DNA from: Candidatus Fermentithermobacillaceae bacterium
GTDB taxonomy: Bacteria > Bacillota > Sulfobacillia > Fermentithermobacillales > Fermentithermobacillaceae
Length of the DNA stretch: 34,464 nucleotides
NCBI GenBank assembly: GCA_012842425.1
Contig: DUSU01000039.1
Coordinates: 1 to 34,464, forward strand
Direction: 5' to 3'
In this document: positions 24,915 through 32,885 of the stretch, one piece after another
Layout: the number at the start of each line of letters is the position of its first letter
Numbering within the stretch: position 1 is the first letter of the stretch
The notes under the pieces: model-generated
Databases searched by the model: none
Told to the model about the DNA's origin: nothing
The model's input: the letters and a program-made list of their open reading frames with translations, nothing else
Position numbers and translations under genes: made by a program

Positions 24915-25787
24915 TTGATCCAGGAACCAAAACGTTTCTCATTCAGGCACTGGTGGAACTACGTCACGGTCTTGCTCGTTGCCGCAGGGCTCGGCCTTTG
25001 GGCCGCAGGCTTGGTCGATGGGAGGATAGTCTTCGGTGCCTTGTTCCTGTGGGTGATCTTGGGACTTCGGGTCGCTCCCGAGATCCTCTGGGAGCACCTG
25101 GGCTTCTTGGATAGGTGGGTGTTTCACGACTACCAGAAGGCTCACCTGCGCTACCGCAAGGCCGCTTCCACGAACAAGGCAACTCCCCAGGCGTATTGCG
25201 CTCTGGCGAGCCTGGCCTACGCCGAAGGCGACCTGACCGAGGCGGCGAGGCTTCTGGAAGAAGCGGCTACCAGGCTTCCCGGCGACCCCTACCTCCGTTT
25301 CCTGCTCTCGGTCGTGTTGACGAAGCAAGGAAGGTACGATGAGGCGCTCAATGAAGCGGTCCTCACCGGCAAGCTATCCAACGAAGGCGTCCTTGGTGAC
25401 ATGGCGATGGGGACGGTGCTGAGGGCAAAAGGAGATATTCAGGCGGCCGCCTCCGCCTATCAGTCGGCGTCTAGAAAAGCCCCACGCCTTGTCTCGGCCA
25501 GGTTGGGCCTTGCGGAGTGCTACCTGTCGATGGGTTTGGTGGATGCCGCCGAAGCAGAGGCCGAAGAGGCGCTTAGGCTGGACCCCGAAAACCCCGACGC
25601 GCTTTATTGGTCAGGACAAGTCGCACGGGCCCAGAACAAGATCCGCGACGCCGCCAGGATGCTTCAGGAGGCACTGGACTCTCGCCCCATAGAAGACCGG
25701 GCGTTCCTCGTCCCTTACCGGAACATAGTGGCAGCGCTCAGCGAGGCGAGGTCCGAACCTGATCGGGCTCACTTTGATAGGACGTAG
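24915..25787 (+). CDS. Membrane-anchored TPR protein
   Basis: This 290-residue protein has two predicted transmembrane helices near the N-terminus (about residues 16-34 and 37-55) and then TPR-like repeats (about 75-265), for example YCALASLAYAEGDLTEAARLLEEA and ARLGLAECYLSMGLVDAAEAEAEEAL. TPR arrays scaffold protein contacts; the partner is unknown. The start is TTG with GGGAGGG upstream. It is separated from thrC by a terminator, and its 3' end overlaps the convergent SLH gene by 19 bases. Confidence 0.85.
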   Translation: MIQEPKRFSFRHWWNYVTVLLVAAGLGLWAAGLVDGRIVFGALFLWVILGLRVAPEILWEHLGFLDRWVFHDYQKAHLRYRKAASTNKATPQAYCALASLAYAEGDLTEAARLLEEAATRLPGDPYLRFLLSVVLTKQGRYDEALNEAVLTGKLSNEGVLGDMAMGTVLRAKGDIQAAASAYQSASRKAPRLVSARLGLAECYLSMGLVDAAEAEAEEALRLDPENPDALYWSGQVARAQNKIRDAARMLQEALDSRPIEDRAFLVPYRNIVAALSEARSEPDRAHFDRT

Positions 25788-27403
25788 ACTATTTCCTCCG
25801 AATGTGGGTCTCTCACCTCCAACCAGACGGTCGCAGAGACCGGGCCTGTATCTGTCATTCCAGTGAACACTGCCGGGTAGAACCCCGCCGCCAGTCCGAG
25901 CGGCACAGTCTGAGCACCTGCCCAAGATCCCGGACACAGCTCCGTGAGACTCGTGTCTTCACCAAACAGGGAGACCGTCACACCCAGGACTGAAGGTGCC
26001 GAGAGAGCTTCCAGCCGAAGAGCCTGCCCCCACGCTGCGGGGTTCGGCTCAACAGCAGCCAGGATCCAGGCGGCCTGGACGCGTTCGAAGTATAGCGTTC
26101 TGATCCTCTCGGCCTCTGGGAACTTGGCCCTAACATCGACCGGCTGGAGTCCGACAGGTAGCGGAGGACCTACCGTTGCTTCGAGAACCCAGGTGCGGCC
26201 TCCGTCGGGAGAGTAGAGACTCCGGGCCGGCCCTGACGCGAACTCCGCGGTTACCGCGGAGGCTTCCGGCACTGTCTCGGCGACAACCGTGAGCGTTTGG
26301 CCGTCGGAGCACTGCTCCGGATCGAGCCACGCATCCAGAGTGTGGACCTCGAGGAACAAGGGTTTAAGAACGGAGAAAAACGTCCTGTTTCCCACGTCTC
26401 CGACCCATGCCTGGTAGTAATATAGGCCGCGAGGGAGTGGGTTTCCGGCGTTGTCCCGCCCATCCCAGGTGACGGAGGGCGGCGGCTCTCCACGGGCGTT
26501 GGACTTGTTGAAATGGTAGACCGGCAACAAGGCTTCGGTGACTATTGCTGCTTGCCAGGTCCTTATTCTTCGGTTCTTGAGGTAGGCCACGTCGAAACAG
26601 GCAGTGTCGTCGACACCGTCGCCGTCAGGCGAGAACACATCCTTTCTCGCCGAGAACCTTATTAGGCATGAACGGGCTATCACGGTGGCGGCTTCTCCGC
26701 GGGTCATGAGACGTCCGGGCTTTAGGGTACCATCCTCGTATCCCTGGATTATCCCCAGCTGTACAGCGCAGGCCATGGCGTTCCTCCTGTTTGGGGAGAC
26801 GCTCTGCCGGTCGCTGAACCTCCCCAGGATGCTCTCGATTTCCACCGCCGTCAATGAAGAAGCATAGGGTTCGAGATCAAGTGATCTAACGAGGAAGGCC
26901 ACTGCATCCTCTCTAGTTGTGTAGCTGTCCGGGTAGAAGCGGTGTCCCGGGTCTACTAGAGAGAGTCCGTCCAGCACGGCGCTTTCGATGAACTCCCAGG
27001 CAGGCTTACCGTAAAGCATCTCGTAGTTCTTAGGGACGTCCGGATAGGAAGGGACCTCGGGAGAAGCCGGTGGAAGTCCGAAGACCTTGCTGAGAAGAAC
27101 CACAAACTGGGCTCTGGTAACCGAGTTATCAGGGTAGAACCAGGCTATTTCCGGATTTGTCGGGTAGACGACTCCGTCGGCAACGCCTTCCTCCCAGAGC
27201 ACCTTTACGTAAGGCCACGACCAGTGGATGTCGACGTCGGTGTACCACGGATCGGCCCCCGGTGAAGCACCCGCGCGGCCCGGGAACGCTCCTAGAGCCA
27301 GAGAGAGTGCAAACCAGAGAGCAGTGAAGGCTTTTCTATGGGGCAGCCGGATCCTAGAGATGAAGCAAAACCTAGAGACGAAGTTCACAGTGGGCTCCTT
27401 CAT
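25769..27403 (-). CDS. Secreted SLH-domain surface protein
   Basis: The 544-residue protein has a signal peptide (hydrophobic core about residues 25-40, probable cleavage after GRAGA) and three SLH-type repeats (about 50-245) with YPDVPKN, RFYPDSYTTREDAVAFLVR and GYEDGTLKPGRLMTRGEAATVIAR. SLH repeats anchor proteins to secondary cell-wall polymer. Next comes a FlgD/Ig-like region (FSPDGDGVDDTACF, then WDGRDNAGNPLPRGLYYY) and a C-terminal beta-rich part. The start is ATG behind GGAGGATGG. It is transcribed away from the tad operon from a divergent promoter region. It is probably an S-layer or other envelope protein; no enzymatic motif is seen. Confidence 0.88.
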   Translation of the reverse strand: MKEPTVNFVSRFCFISRIRLPHRKAFTALWFALSLALGAFPGRAGASPGADPWYTDVDIHWSWPYVKVLWEEGVADGVVYPTNPEIAWFYPDNSVTRAQFVVLLSKVFGLPPASPEVPSYPDVPKNYEMLYGKPAWEFIESAVLDGLSLVDPGHRFYPDSYTTREDAVAFLVRSLDLEPYASSLTAVEIESILGRFSDRQSVSPNRRNAMACAVQLGIIQGYEDGTLKPGRLMTRGEAATVIARSCLIRFSARKDVFSPDGDGVDDTACFDVAYLKNRRIRTWQAAIVTEALLPVYHFNKSNARGEPPPSVTWDGRDNAGNPLPRGLYYYQAWVGDVGNRTFFSVLKPLFLEVHTLDAWLDPEQCSDGQTLTVVAETVPEASAVTAEFASGPARSLYSPDGGRTWVLEATVGPPLPVGLQPVDVRAKFPEAERIRTLYFERVQAAWILAAVEPNPAAWGQALRLEALSAPSVLGVTVSLFGEDTSLTELCPGSWAGAQTVPLGLAAGFYPAVFTGMTDTGPVSATVWLEVRDPHSEEIVYVLSK

Positions 27404-27436
27404 GAAACCATCCTCCGGTCCACCGCGCCCCTACAG

Positions 27437-27467
27437 ATAATAACAGATTCCGCAGGGGATATGTCAA
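27437..27467 (-). promoter_or_regulatory. Promoter of the SLH-protein gene
   Basis: On the minus strand TTGACA (27467-27462) and TATTAT (27442-27437) are separated by 19 bp, slightly long. The predicted start is near 27430, about 27 bases before the start codon. Its -35 box faces the plus-strand TTGACA at 27493. Confidence 0.55.
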
Positions 27468-27492
27468 GTTATGGCAAATTTGGACGAAGATG

Positions 27493-27521
27493 TTGACAAG
27501 GAATGGAAATCCTTGTAACCT
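27493..27521 (+). promoter_or_regulatory. Candidate promoter of the tad operon
   Basis: TTGACA (27493-27498) is perfect; 17 bp later comes the weak -10 TAACCT (27516-27521). It would give a leader of about 175 bases before cpaB. That leader holds a small hairpin (TGGCA-ATTAC-TGCCA, 27530-27544) and an AGGAGG (27586-27591) with no normal start codon after it. Confidence 0.4.
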
Positions 27522-27601
27522 TGTGTCGCTGGCAATTACTGCCAAAGCCGCGCCCGGTCTCTAGGTCGTTGGACTGCAGCATGAGAGGAGGTGTGAATTA
27601 G

Positions 27602-27694
27602 CTGCGTCCGAACCCCCAAAGCTCAACATGCCACCGGCGCCCTTCGCAAGCCCTTCCCAGGCCGGGCGCGGCGCACTTGCAGGTAAAGGATTGA
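27602..27694 (+). other. Possible 30-codon leader ORF before cpaB (CTG start)
   Basis: AGGAGGTGTGA (27586-27596) is as strong a ribosome site as any in the window but no ATG, GTG or TTG follows at the right distance. A CTG 10 bases on opens a 30-codon frame whose TGA lies nine bases before the cpaB start. ATT at 27597 opens another frame of similar length. It may be a leader peptide or a decayed gene start. The peptide (Arg/Pro-rich) has no recognisable motif. Confidence 0.2.
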
Positions 27695-27703
27695 GGTGTA
27701 AAG

Positions 27704-28378
27704 TTGAGGACGATCTTAAGAAAGCACAGGCTTCTCATCATATCCGGTATCCTTGGCATTTCTGCCGCGGCCATAACCCACGCTGCCGTATCCCCGTATG
27801 TGGTCACCTCTCCAGTGGTAGTAGCAGCGCGTGACATCCGGCCATACGAAAGCATTGAGCCCGGCGACCTCAGGATCGTCGACTTCCCCCGAAAGGCCGT
27901 GCCCAAAGACCACTTCTCTGAAGCCGGATCTCTCCAGGGGGCCTACGCTTTGTCGCGCATCTTGCCGGGTCAGGTTGTCATGAGCGGACATGTGGCCCGC
28001 GGGAAGGGCGAGGTGGGGCTGTCGGTGGACCTGGAGCCGGATATGAGGTGCGTGTTTGTCCCGGCAGGAGAGGAGCGGGCAGTCGGCGGGCTCATTAAAC
28101 GCGGCGAGAGAGTTGACATCGTGTTTACCCCGAAAGGAGTGACCTATGCCGCGATAGGCGGAGGACAACCTTCGTTGATAGTCAGGTCACTCCTGGTTGT
28201 TGAGGTCTGTCGCCGGCCATCTTCAGGGGAGTTTGCCGGCGTTGTTGTGCTTGCAAGGAAGACCGAGGCGGAAGCCATCGCTACCGGCATAGAGACATGC
28301 GCTGTGAGCCTGCTTCTTGCACCCAAGGAGCTTTTAGTGAACGAGAGCGTGCCCGGGACGGAGGCCTGGCTGCCGTGA
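27704..28378 (+). CDS. cpaB: CpaB/RcpC-type pilus assembly protein, SAF domain
   Basis: The 224-residue protein has an N-terminal transmembrane helix (about residues 9-28) and a SAF domain (about 38-100, VVAARDIRPYESIEPGDLRIVDFP), followed by a CpaB-like domain. CpaB proteins are envelope components of Tad/Flp pilus machines. It heads the locus, before the ATPases cpaE and cpaF. The start is TTG with GAGGTG upstream. It overlaps cpaE at GTGATG. Confidence 0.88.
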   Translation: MRTILRKHRLLIISGILGISAAAITHAAVSPYVVTSPVVVAARDIRPYESIEPGDLRIVDFPRKAVPKDHFSEAGSLQGAYALSRILPGQVVMSGHVARGKGEVGLSVDLEPDMRCVFVPAGEERAVGGLIKRGERVDIVFTPKGVTYAAIGGGQPSLIVRSLLVVEVCRRPSSGEFAGVVVLARKTEAEAIATGIETCAVSLLLAPKELLVNESVPGTEAWLP

Positions 28379-29472
28379 TGACCGATAGTCCCCTTGTGCT
28401 GGTAGGCGGTGACGTCCACACTGAGAGAGCCGTCTCGGCCCGGTGGCCGAAGGCCAGGATCGGAGGCACTTTTCGAGACCTTTCCCTACTGGAGTATGTT
28501 GCATCCGGGATTCGTCCCGACATAGTAGCGGTTGATGTGTCTTTGTCCCCTCGCGGCGAAACCCTGGAAGCGTGGACTGTCCGGTTCAAATCAGCCTATC
28601 CGTCATCGACGGTGACCGTGATAGATGGCTCTTCCAACAGGGTAAGCGAGGATATCGGCGAGGTTCCGGGTCTGACCACAGTCTTGGGGTCCCAAACGGT
28701 CGTCATCTGGAGCCCCAAGGGTGGAGTGGGCAAGACCTTCCTTTCAACCAATCTGGCATGCGCCGCTTCCCTCGTGACCGGCGGTAACGCAGTGCTCCTC
28801 GATATGGACTTGTGCTCGGGAGATGTGGCCGTCCACCTGGACCTCTTGGACGGACCGGCGATCACTGACTTAATCCCAGTTCTGCCGGATATCCGGCCCG
28901 AAGGCCTAGATAAGTACGCGCGCAGGCACGGGCCCTCAGGCCTGAATGTTATCTGTGGACCCAGGCAGCCGGAACTCTGCGACCTGGTTACCCCGGAAGT
29001 TGTCAGGACGGTGTTGACCCTCGCATCCAAACGTTGGGGGCTTACCTACGTGGACACTCCGCCGGACATGGCTTCCGATGTGGTCGGCGAGTGTGTCGAC
29101 GCGGCCACCAAGATCGTCCTGGTAACCACTCAGGACGTCGCTTCGCTCAAGCAATGCCGCTCGGCCCTGGAGATCTTCACGAAACTGGGCATTCCCGTTT
29201 CTGCCATGGCAGTGGTAGTGAACAGGGCTTCTAAGGACTCTCTTATGCCCCTGCAAAAGGTGGAGGAGTTCCTCGGCGTAGAGCTTGCCGGGGCAGTTCC
29301 TGAAGACCGGAAGGCAGCCGAACGGTCAGTCTTCGAGGGTCGTCCACTAGCCCTGATTTCCAAGAACGAGATTTCTGAGGCGGTGTGGAGCATCTTGGAC
29401 CACCTATCTCCGGGGCTGGGCAGAGCGTCATCGAACAAGAAAACTCCGCGAAGGAGGGGGTTATTCTGGTGA
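28378..29472 (+). CDS. cpaE: CpaE/TadZ-type ATPase, MinD family
   Basis: This 364-residue protein has a degenerate receiver-like N-terminal region (about 1-110) and a ParA/MinD ATPase domain with the deviant Walker A SPKGGVGKTFLSTNLA, LLDMDLCSGDVAVHLDLL and YVDTPPD. In Tad systems CpaE/TadZ places the pilus machine in the cell. The ORF track begins upstream inside cpaB; ATG 28378, or GTG 28375 three bases earlier, follows GGAGG. The start overlaps the cpaB stop and its own stop overlaps the cpaF start, so the genes are tightly coupled. Confidence 0.88.
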   Translation: MTDSPLVLVGGDVHTERAVSARWPKARIGGTFRDLSLLEYVASGIRPDIVAVDVSLSPRGETLEAWTVRFKSAYPSSTVTVIDGSSNRVSEDIGEVPGLTTVLGSQTVVIWSPKGGVGKTFLSTNLACAASLVTGGNAVLLDMDLCSGDVAVHLDLLDGPAITDLIPVLPDIRPEGLDKYARRHGPSGLNVICGPRQPELCDLVTPEVVRTVLTLASKRWGLTYVDTPPDMASDVVGECVDAATKIVLVTTQDVASLKQCRSALEIFTKLGIPVSAMAVVVNRASKDSLMPLQKVEEFLGVELAGAVPEDRKAAERSVFEGRPLALISKNEISEAVWSILDHLSPGLGRASSNKKTPRRRGLFW

Positions 29473-30779
29473 GCCTCATAAAGAAGCTCGAATCGTCTCC
29501 TCACCGGACCATAGGGGGCGCGAGAACGGCCAGGGAGCGGTCGCTGGAAGATGTGATAGAGACCGTGAGGGAGAGGGTTCTCGAGAATCACGCGGAGCTG
29601 GTCATGGAAGCGCGGCTCTCGCGCGCCAAGAGGAACGAAGTGCTGGCCCTGGTCTCGGAACTAATAGTGTCAGGAGACCTGTATGTGGGGCGCCTCACCC
29701 GAAAAGACCTGGCTGAGAGGATCGTTCAGGAACTTTGCGGCCTTGGGCCCATTGACGAGTTCCTGGACGACCCAACGGTGACAGAGATAATGGTAAACGG
29801 CCCATACGAGGTCTACATAGAGCGAGACGGAGTTATCTACAAGACATCGGCTCAATTCGCCGATGAACGGCATGTCCTCGAACTCATAAACCGCATTGTG
29901 GGAAGCGCCGGCAGAAGAGTGGATAAGTCTTCGCCGTACGTAGACGCCAGGCTTCCCGACGGATCGCGGGTGAACGCCGTGATTCCTCCACTGTCCTTGA
30001 CCGGCCCTGTGCTGACCATCAGGCGGTTCCCGAGGCGGTACTCAACGTTGGACGAGCTGATCGCCCTAGGCACGATAACTCCCCAAGCGGCCGAGTTTCT
30101 CAGGGAATGCGTTGAAGCGAGGCTCGACATCGTGATCTCAGGCGGGAGCGGTACCGGGAAGACAACTACAATGAACGTGCTCGCCAACCTTTTTCGTGAG
30201 GATGAGAGAGTCATTGTGATCGAGGATTCGTCGGAGCTGAAGCTGTCCCTGAGCCATGTGATATACCTTCAGACCAGGCCGGAGAGCGTTGAAGGGAAAG
30301 GGAAGGTCACGATACGGGACCTCCTTCGAAACGCCCTCCGCATGAGGCCCGACCGCATTATCATCGGCGAGTGCCGCGGCGTCGAGACTTTCGACCTGAT
30401 TGCCGCCATGAATACGGGGCACGAAGGCTGTCTGAGCACCGTTCACGCGAACTCAACTCGTGATTGCCTCGCGCGCCTGGCCGCCATGGCCCTGATGGCC
30501 CAAGAGTCCGTGCCTCTAAGCGTCTTGGAGGCTTGGATCGGGTCAGCCGTTGACGTCATCGTGCAGCAGGCGAGAGTGGATAGCGGAGCGAGACGCGTCG
30601 TCGAGATATCGCTCGTCGGCGTTAGCGGCGGGAGAATTGAGACGGCCACCGTCTATGACGTGGAGAACAGGCCGGGATCTGACGAGTGGCCAGAGTTCTT
30701 CAACGGGAAGCTCCGCCGCGACGCAGCCGAGAGACTCAAAAAAGCCCTCAAAGGCCTGAACGGGGGAGATGCCTCCTGA
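29469..30779 (+). CDS. cpaF: CpaF/TadA secretion ATPase
   Basis: This 436-residue VirB11/PulE-type ATPase powers Tad pilus extension. Visible motifs are VTEIMVNGPYEVYIERDG, Walker A GGSGTGKTTTMN, RPDRIIIGECRG (Walker B) and GHEGCLSTVHANS, with an N-terminal helical domain. The start is GTG at 29469, overlapping the cpaE stop (GTGA) behind GGAGG; the ORF-track extension lies inside cpaE and is rejected. Confidence 0.95.
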   Translation: MSLIKKLESSPHRTIGGARTARERSLEDVIETVRERVLENHAELVMEARLSRAKRNEVLALVSELIVSGDLYVGRLTRKDLAERIVQELCGLGPIDEFLDDPTVTEIMVNGPYEVYIERDGVIYKTSAQFADERHVLELINRIVGSAGRRVDKSSPYVDARLPDGSRVNAVIPPLSLTGPVLTIRRFPRRYSTLDELIALGTITPQAAEFLRECVEARLDIVISGGSGTGKTTTMNVLANLFREDERVIVIEDSSELKLSLSHVIYLQTRPESVEGKGKVTIRDLLRNALRMRPDRIIIGECRGVETFDLIAAMNTGHEGCLSTVHANSTRDCLARLAAMALMAQESVPLSVLEAWIGSAVDVIVQQARVDSGARRVVEISLVGVSGGRIETATVYDVENRPGSDEWPEFFNGKLRRDAAERLKKALKGLNGGDAS

Positions 30780-30784
30780 ACAAC

Positions 30785-31492
30785 GTGAGCAGTATTCTGG
30801 CGGCGGCCGCAGTATTCGCAGCCTCACTATATATAGGAAGCCTCAGGGATCCCACGCATTCCTCTGTGCTTCGCCGCGGCACGAGGTACGGGCCTACACG
30901 TCGTCTACCCGTTGCAGGTGCACTCAAGGCCGTATCGCTCCTCAACCGGAGATGCGAGCCGCACGTATGGGAGGAGGTCTTCTACTCCCTGGCGTTCCGC
31001 CTAAGAGCAGGTGAAGCTCTTTCCCAGGCGGTCCGGGGAGTGTCGGAAGAAGGCTCGACTCCCGCTCATGAATCGCTCAGAAGGGTTGTGAGGGCTTACG
31101 AGGCGGGAGTCCCACTGGCACAGGCGTTTCACAGCCATGCGAGCGGAGCGGAGATGGAGAGACTGGCGGCAACAGTGGAGACCGGGGTTTCCGCGGGCAG
31201 TGACTTGCCGTCTCTCTTGTGTCACAGCGCAGAGGTGCTCAGCAGAAAACGGTCTTTGGTCAAAGAGGCCCAAGCCAAGATCACCGAGTCGCGGATAACT
31301 GCGGTTCTACTGATAGCCCTTCCCTGGATCATAGGTGGAATCACATACTTTTACGACCCGGCGCTAATCGGCCAGGGGGTCTCGAGCCCGAGAGGGCGGG
31401 CAATCCTGCTGTTCTCGCTAGCGTTATGGCTCGTGGGTGTGGTCCTTATCGCTGCAACGCTTTCCACAATCACCCGGGGGAGGAGGGGTTGA
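30785..31492 (+). CDS. tadB: TadB, inner-membrane pilus platform protein
   Basis: This type II secretion F-domain membrane protein (about 235 residues) has a first transmembrane helix near the N-terminus (SILAAAAVFAASLYIG), a cytoplasmic F domain (EEVFYSLAFRLRAGEALSQAV) and two C-terminal helices (AVLLIALPWIIGG and AILLFSLALWLVGVVLIA). With TadC it forms the platform. The start is unclear: GTG 30785 lies 16 bases after GGGGGAG, whereas CTG 30776 is seven bases after it and overlaps the cpaF stop as CTGA. GTG is used here as the conventional choice. Confidence 0.85.
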   Translation: MSSILAAAAVFAASLYIGSLRDPTHSSVLRRGTRYGPTRRLPVAGALKAVSLLNRRCEPHVWEEVFYSLAFRLRAGEALSQAVRGVSEEGSTPAHESLRRVVRAYEAGVPLAQAFHSHASGAEMERLAATVETGVSAGSDLPSLLCHSAEVLSRKRSLVKEAQAKITESRITAVLLIALPWIIGGITYFYDPALIGQGVSSPRGRAILLFSLALWLVGVVLIAATLSTITRGRRG

Positions 31493-31505
31493 GATAGAGC
31501 GCTTC

Positions 31506-32216
31506 TTGGGGCCGCTTTCATTCGGTGTATCTGCGGCATTCTTCGGGCTCTGGGTGCTCAGAGCCGATCTCAGGCGCATGGGGTTTGCTGCGCCGAGACA
31601 GGCAGCTCCTGATGGATTTCGCCGGACCTTCCCTCGTGTGCGGAGAGCTTTGCCGTGGTCTACTTTGGCCTTGGTGGCTTGCGCTATGCTCGGCCGGAGC
31701 GGGCTCTTCGGCCTAGCCCTGGCTTGGGTAGCGCACCGGCTGGTTAGGGACCATAGGCGTCTGAAAAGGCAGCAAGAGCTACGCCGCGAGTGGCCGTTTC
31801 TCATCGAAAGCATGGCCGTCGCCGCGTTGTCCGGCATGGGTCCGGGAGACGCGTTCCAGGCCGCTGCTCAACGGGCGCGCGGGCCAATGAGAGAAGAGAC
31901 CGAAAAGGTAGTGCTGCGTCTGGCCGGAGGCGCAAGCCTGAGCAGGGCATTGAGCGCCATGGAAGGCTGCGGGCTTCCCGAAGTGAGGCGTTTGCGGGCT
32001 CTTGTTTCCCAGTGCGAGATACTGGGAACCCCGGTTGCCGACATGCTGAAGCAGCTTTCTGACGAGGGGTATGCAGAAGAAAGGCGGGCGATGGAAGAGA
32101 GGTTCAATGCTCTTCCGATCAAACTCTCGGCCATCACCGTTTTCTTCTTACTTCCACCCGTTCTTGCGGTTTCAGTTATGCCTCATATACTCGCCTTCAT
32201 TGAGGCGGGATGGTAA
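31506..32216 (+). CDS. tadC: TadC, inner-membrane pilus platform protein
   Basis: A second F-domain membrane protein (about 236 residues) contains LRREWPFLIESMAVAALSGMGPGDAFQAAAQRA, two N-terminal transmembrane stretches and the C-terminal helix LSAITVFFLLPPVLAVSVM. It pairs with TadB. Start problem: no ATG/GTG/TTG lies at a normal distance from AGGAGG (31481-31486); the in-frame codons are GTT, ATA (31494, seven bases away) and TTG (31506, 19 bases away). TTG is used by convention, and the true start may be ATA or reinitiation after tadB. Confidence 0.83.
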   Translation: MGPLSFGVSAAFFGLWVLRADLRRMGFAAPRQAAPDGFRRTFPRVRRALPWSTLALVACAMLGRSGLFGLALAWVAHRLVRDHRRLKRQQELRREWPFLIESMAVAALSGMGPGDAFQAAAQRARGPMREETEKVVLRLAGGASLSRALSAMEGCGLPEVRRLRALVSQCEILGTPVADMLKQLSDEGYAEERRAMEERFNALPIKLSAITVFFLLPPVLAVSVMPHILAFIEAGW

Positions 32217-32253
32217 GCGTATCTCGTCTATCACCGGATAGGGAGGTGAAAAG

Positions 32254-32472
32254 GTGACTGCATTGTACGTTCGTACTCGGATCTGGTGGGACAGGGCGCT
32301 GTCACGCCTTGCGAAGATCTGGTCGGATGAACAGGGGGCCACGGTCGCGGAATACGCCCTCGTACTCGTCATCGTAGCTGTCGCCCTCATCACTGTCCTG
32401 ACCGACCTCAGGGCTGCACTGGAAGACAAGATAAACGGCATCATCTGCGAGATCAGAGGAGTAAACCCGTGA
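32254..32472 (+). CDS. Flp-type pilin
   Basis: The 72-residue protein is a Flp/Fap pilin precursor. The prepilin cleavage region EQG-ATVAEYALVLV has the Gly, the Glu-Tyr pair and the hydrophobic helix that forms the pilus core. It would be processed by a prepilin peptidase, which is not in the window. The start is GTG with GGGAGGTGA upstream. It follows tadC by 37 bases and overlaps tadE by four (GTGA). Confidence 0.93.
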   Translation: MTALYVRTRIWWDRALSRLAKIWSDEQGATVAEYALVLVIVAVALITVLTDLRAALEDKINGIICEIRGVNP

Positions 32473-32885
32473 GAAGACTGCGCGCGGTATGGAGCGAGAC
32501 TCGCGGACAAGCCCTGGTCGAGTTCAGCCTCGTCGTGTTCTTGCTGGTGGTGATCCTCTTCTCAATCCTGGAAGGAGGGCTCGTGATCAATGCCAAGACT
32601 GTCCTCACTTCTGCCGCCAGAGAGACGGCCAGGGTCTGCGCCGTCGAGGGTGGGAGGACGCCTGGGGCCCTCCAGAGGCTCAGCGACAGCCTTACGGCGG
32701 GAGGCATTGATCCCGATGAGGTGACGGCCCTTATTTCTCCAGGCCAGGCCATCTACGGCACCACCATACGGGTGGAACTCCATTACGACTACAAAGTGGT
32801 GAGCCCTGTTGTAAGGGCAATCGTGGGAAACTCGATTCCCCTGACATCCAAGGCGGTGACCAGAAGTGAGTTCGTTCCGAGGTAG
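32469..32885 (+). CDS. TadE-like pseudopilin
   Basis: The 138-residue protein has the TadE-type N-terminus RG-QALVEFSLVVFLLVV (prepilin-like Gly then Glu-Phe), a transmembrane helix, and an extracytoplasmic part. TadE/TadF minor pilins contribute to Tad pilus assembly. The GTG start overlaps the flp stop. The next gene begins inside its last 20 bases. Confidence 0.87.
   Translation: MRRLRAVWSETRGQALVEFSLVVFLLVVILFSILEGGLVINAKTVLTSAARETARVCAVEGGRTPGALQRLSDSLTAGGIDPDEVTALISPGQAIYGTTIRVELHYDYKVVSPVVRAIVGNSIPLTSKAVTRSEFVPR

Noticed and set aside
27628-27834. 68-residue ORF starting ATG before cpaB
   Set aside because: It lacks a ribosome site and runs out of frame over the real cpaB N-terminus.
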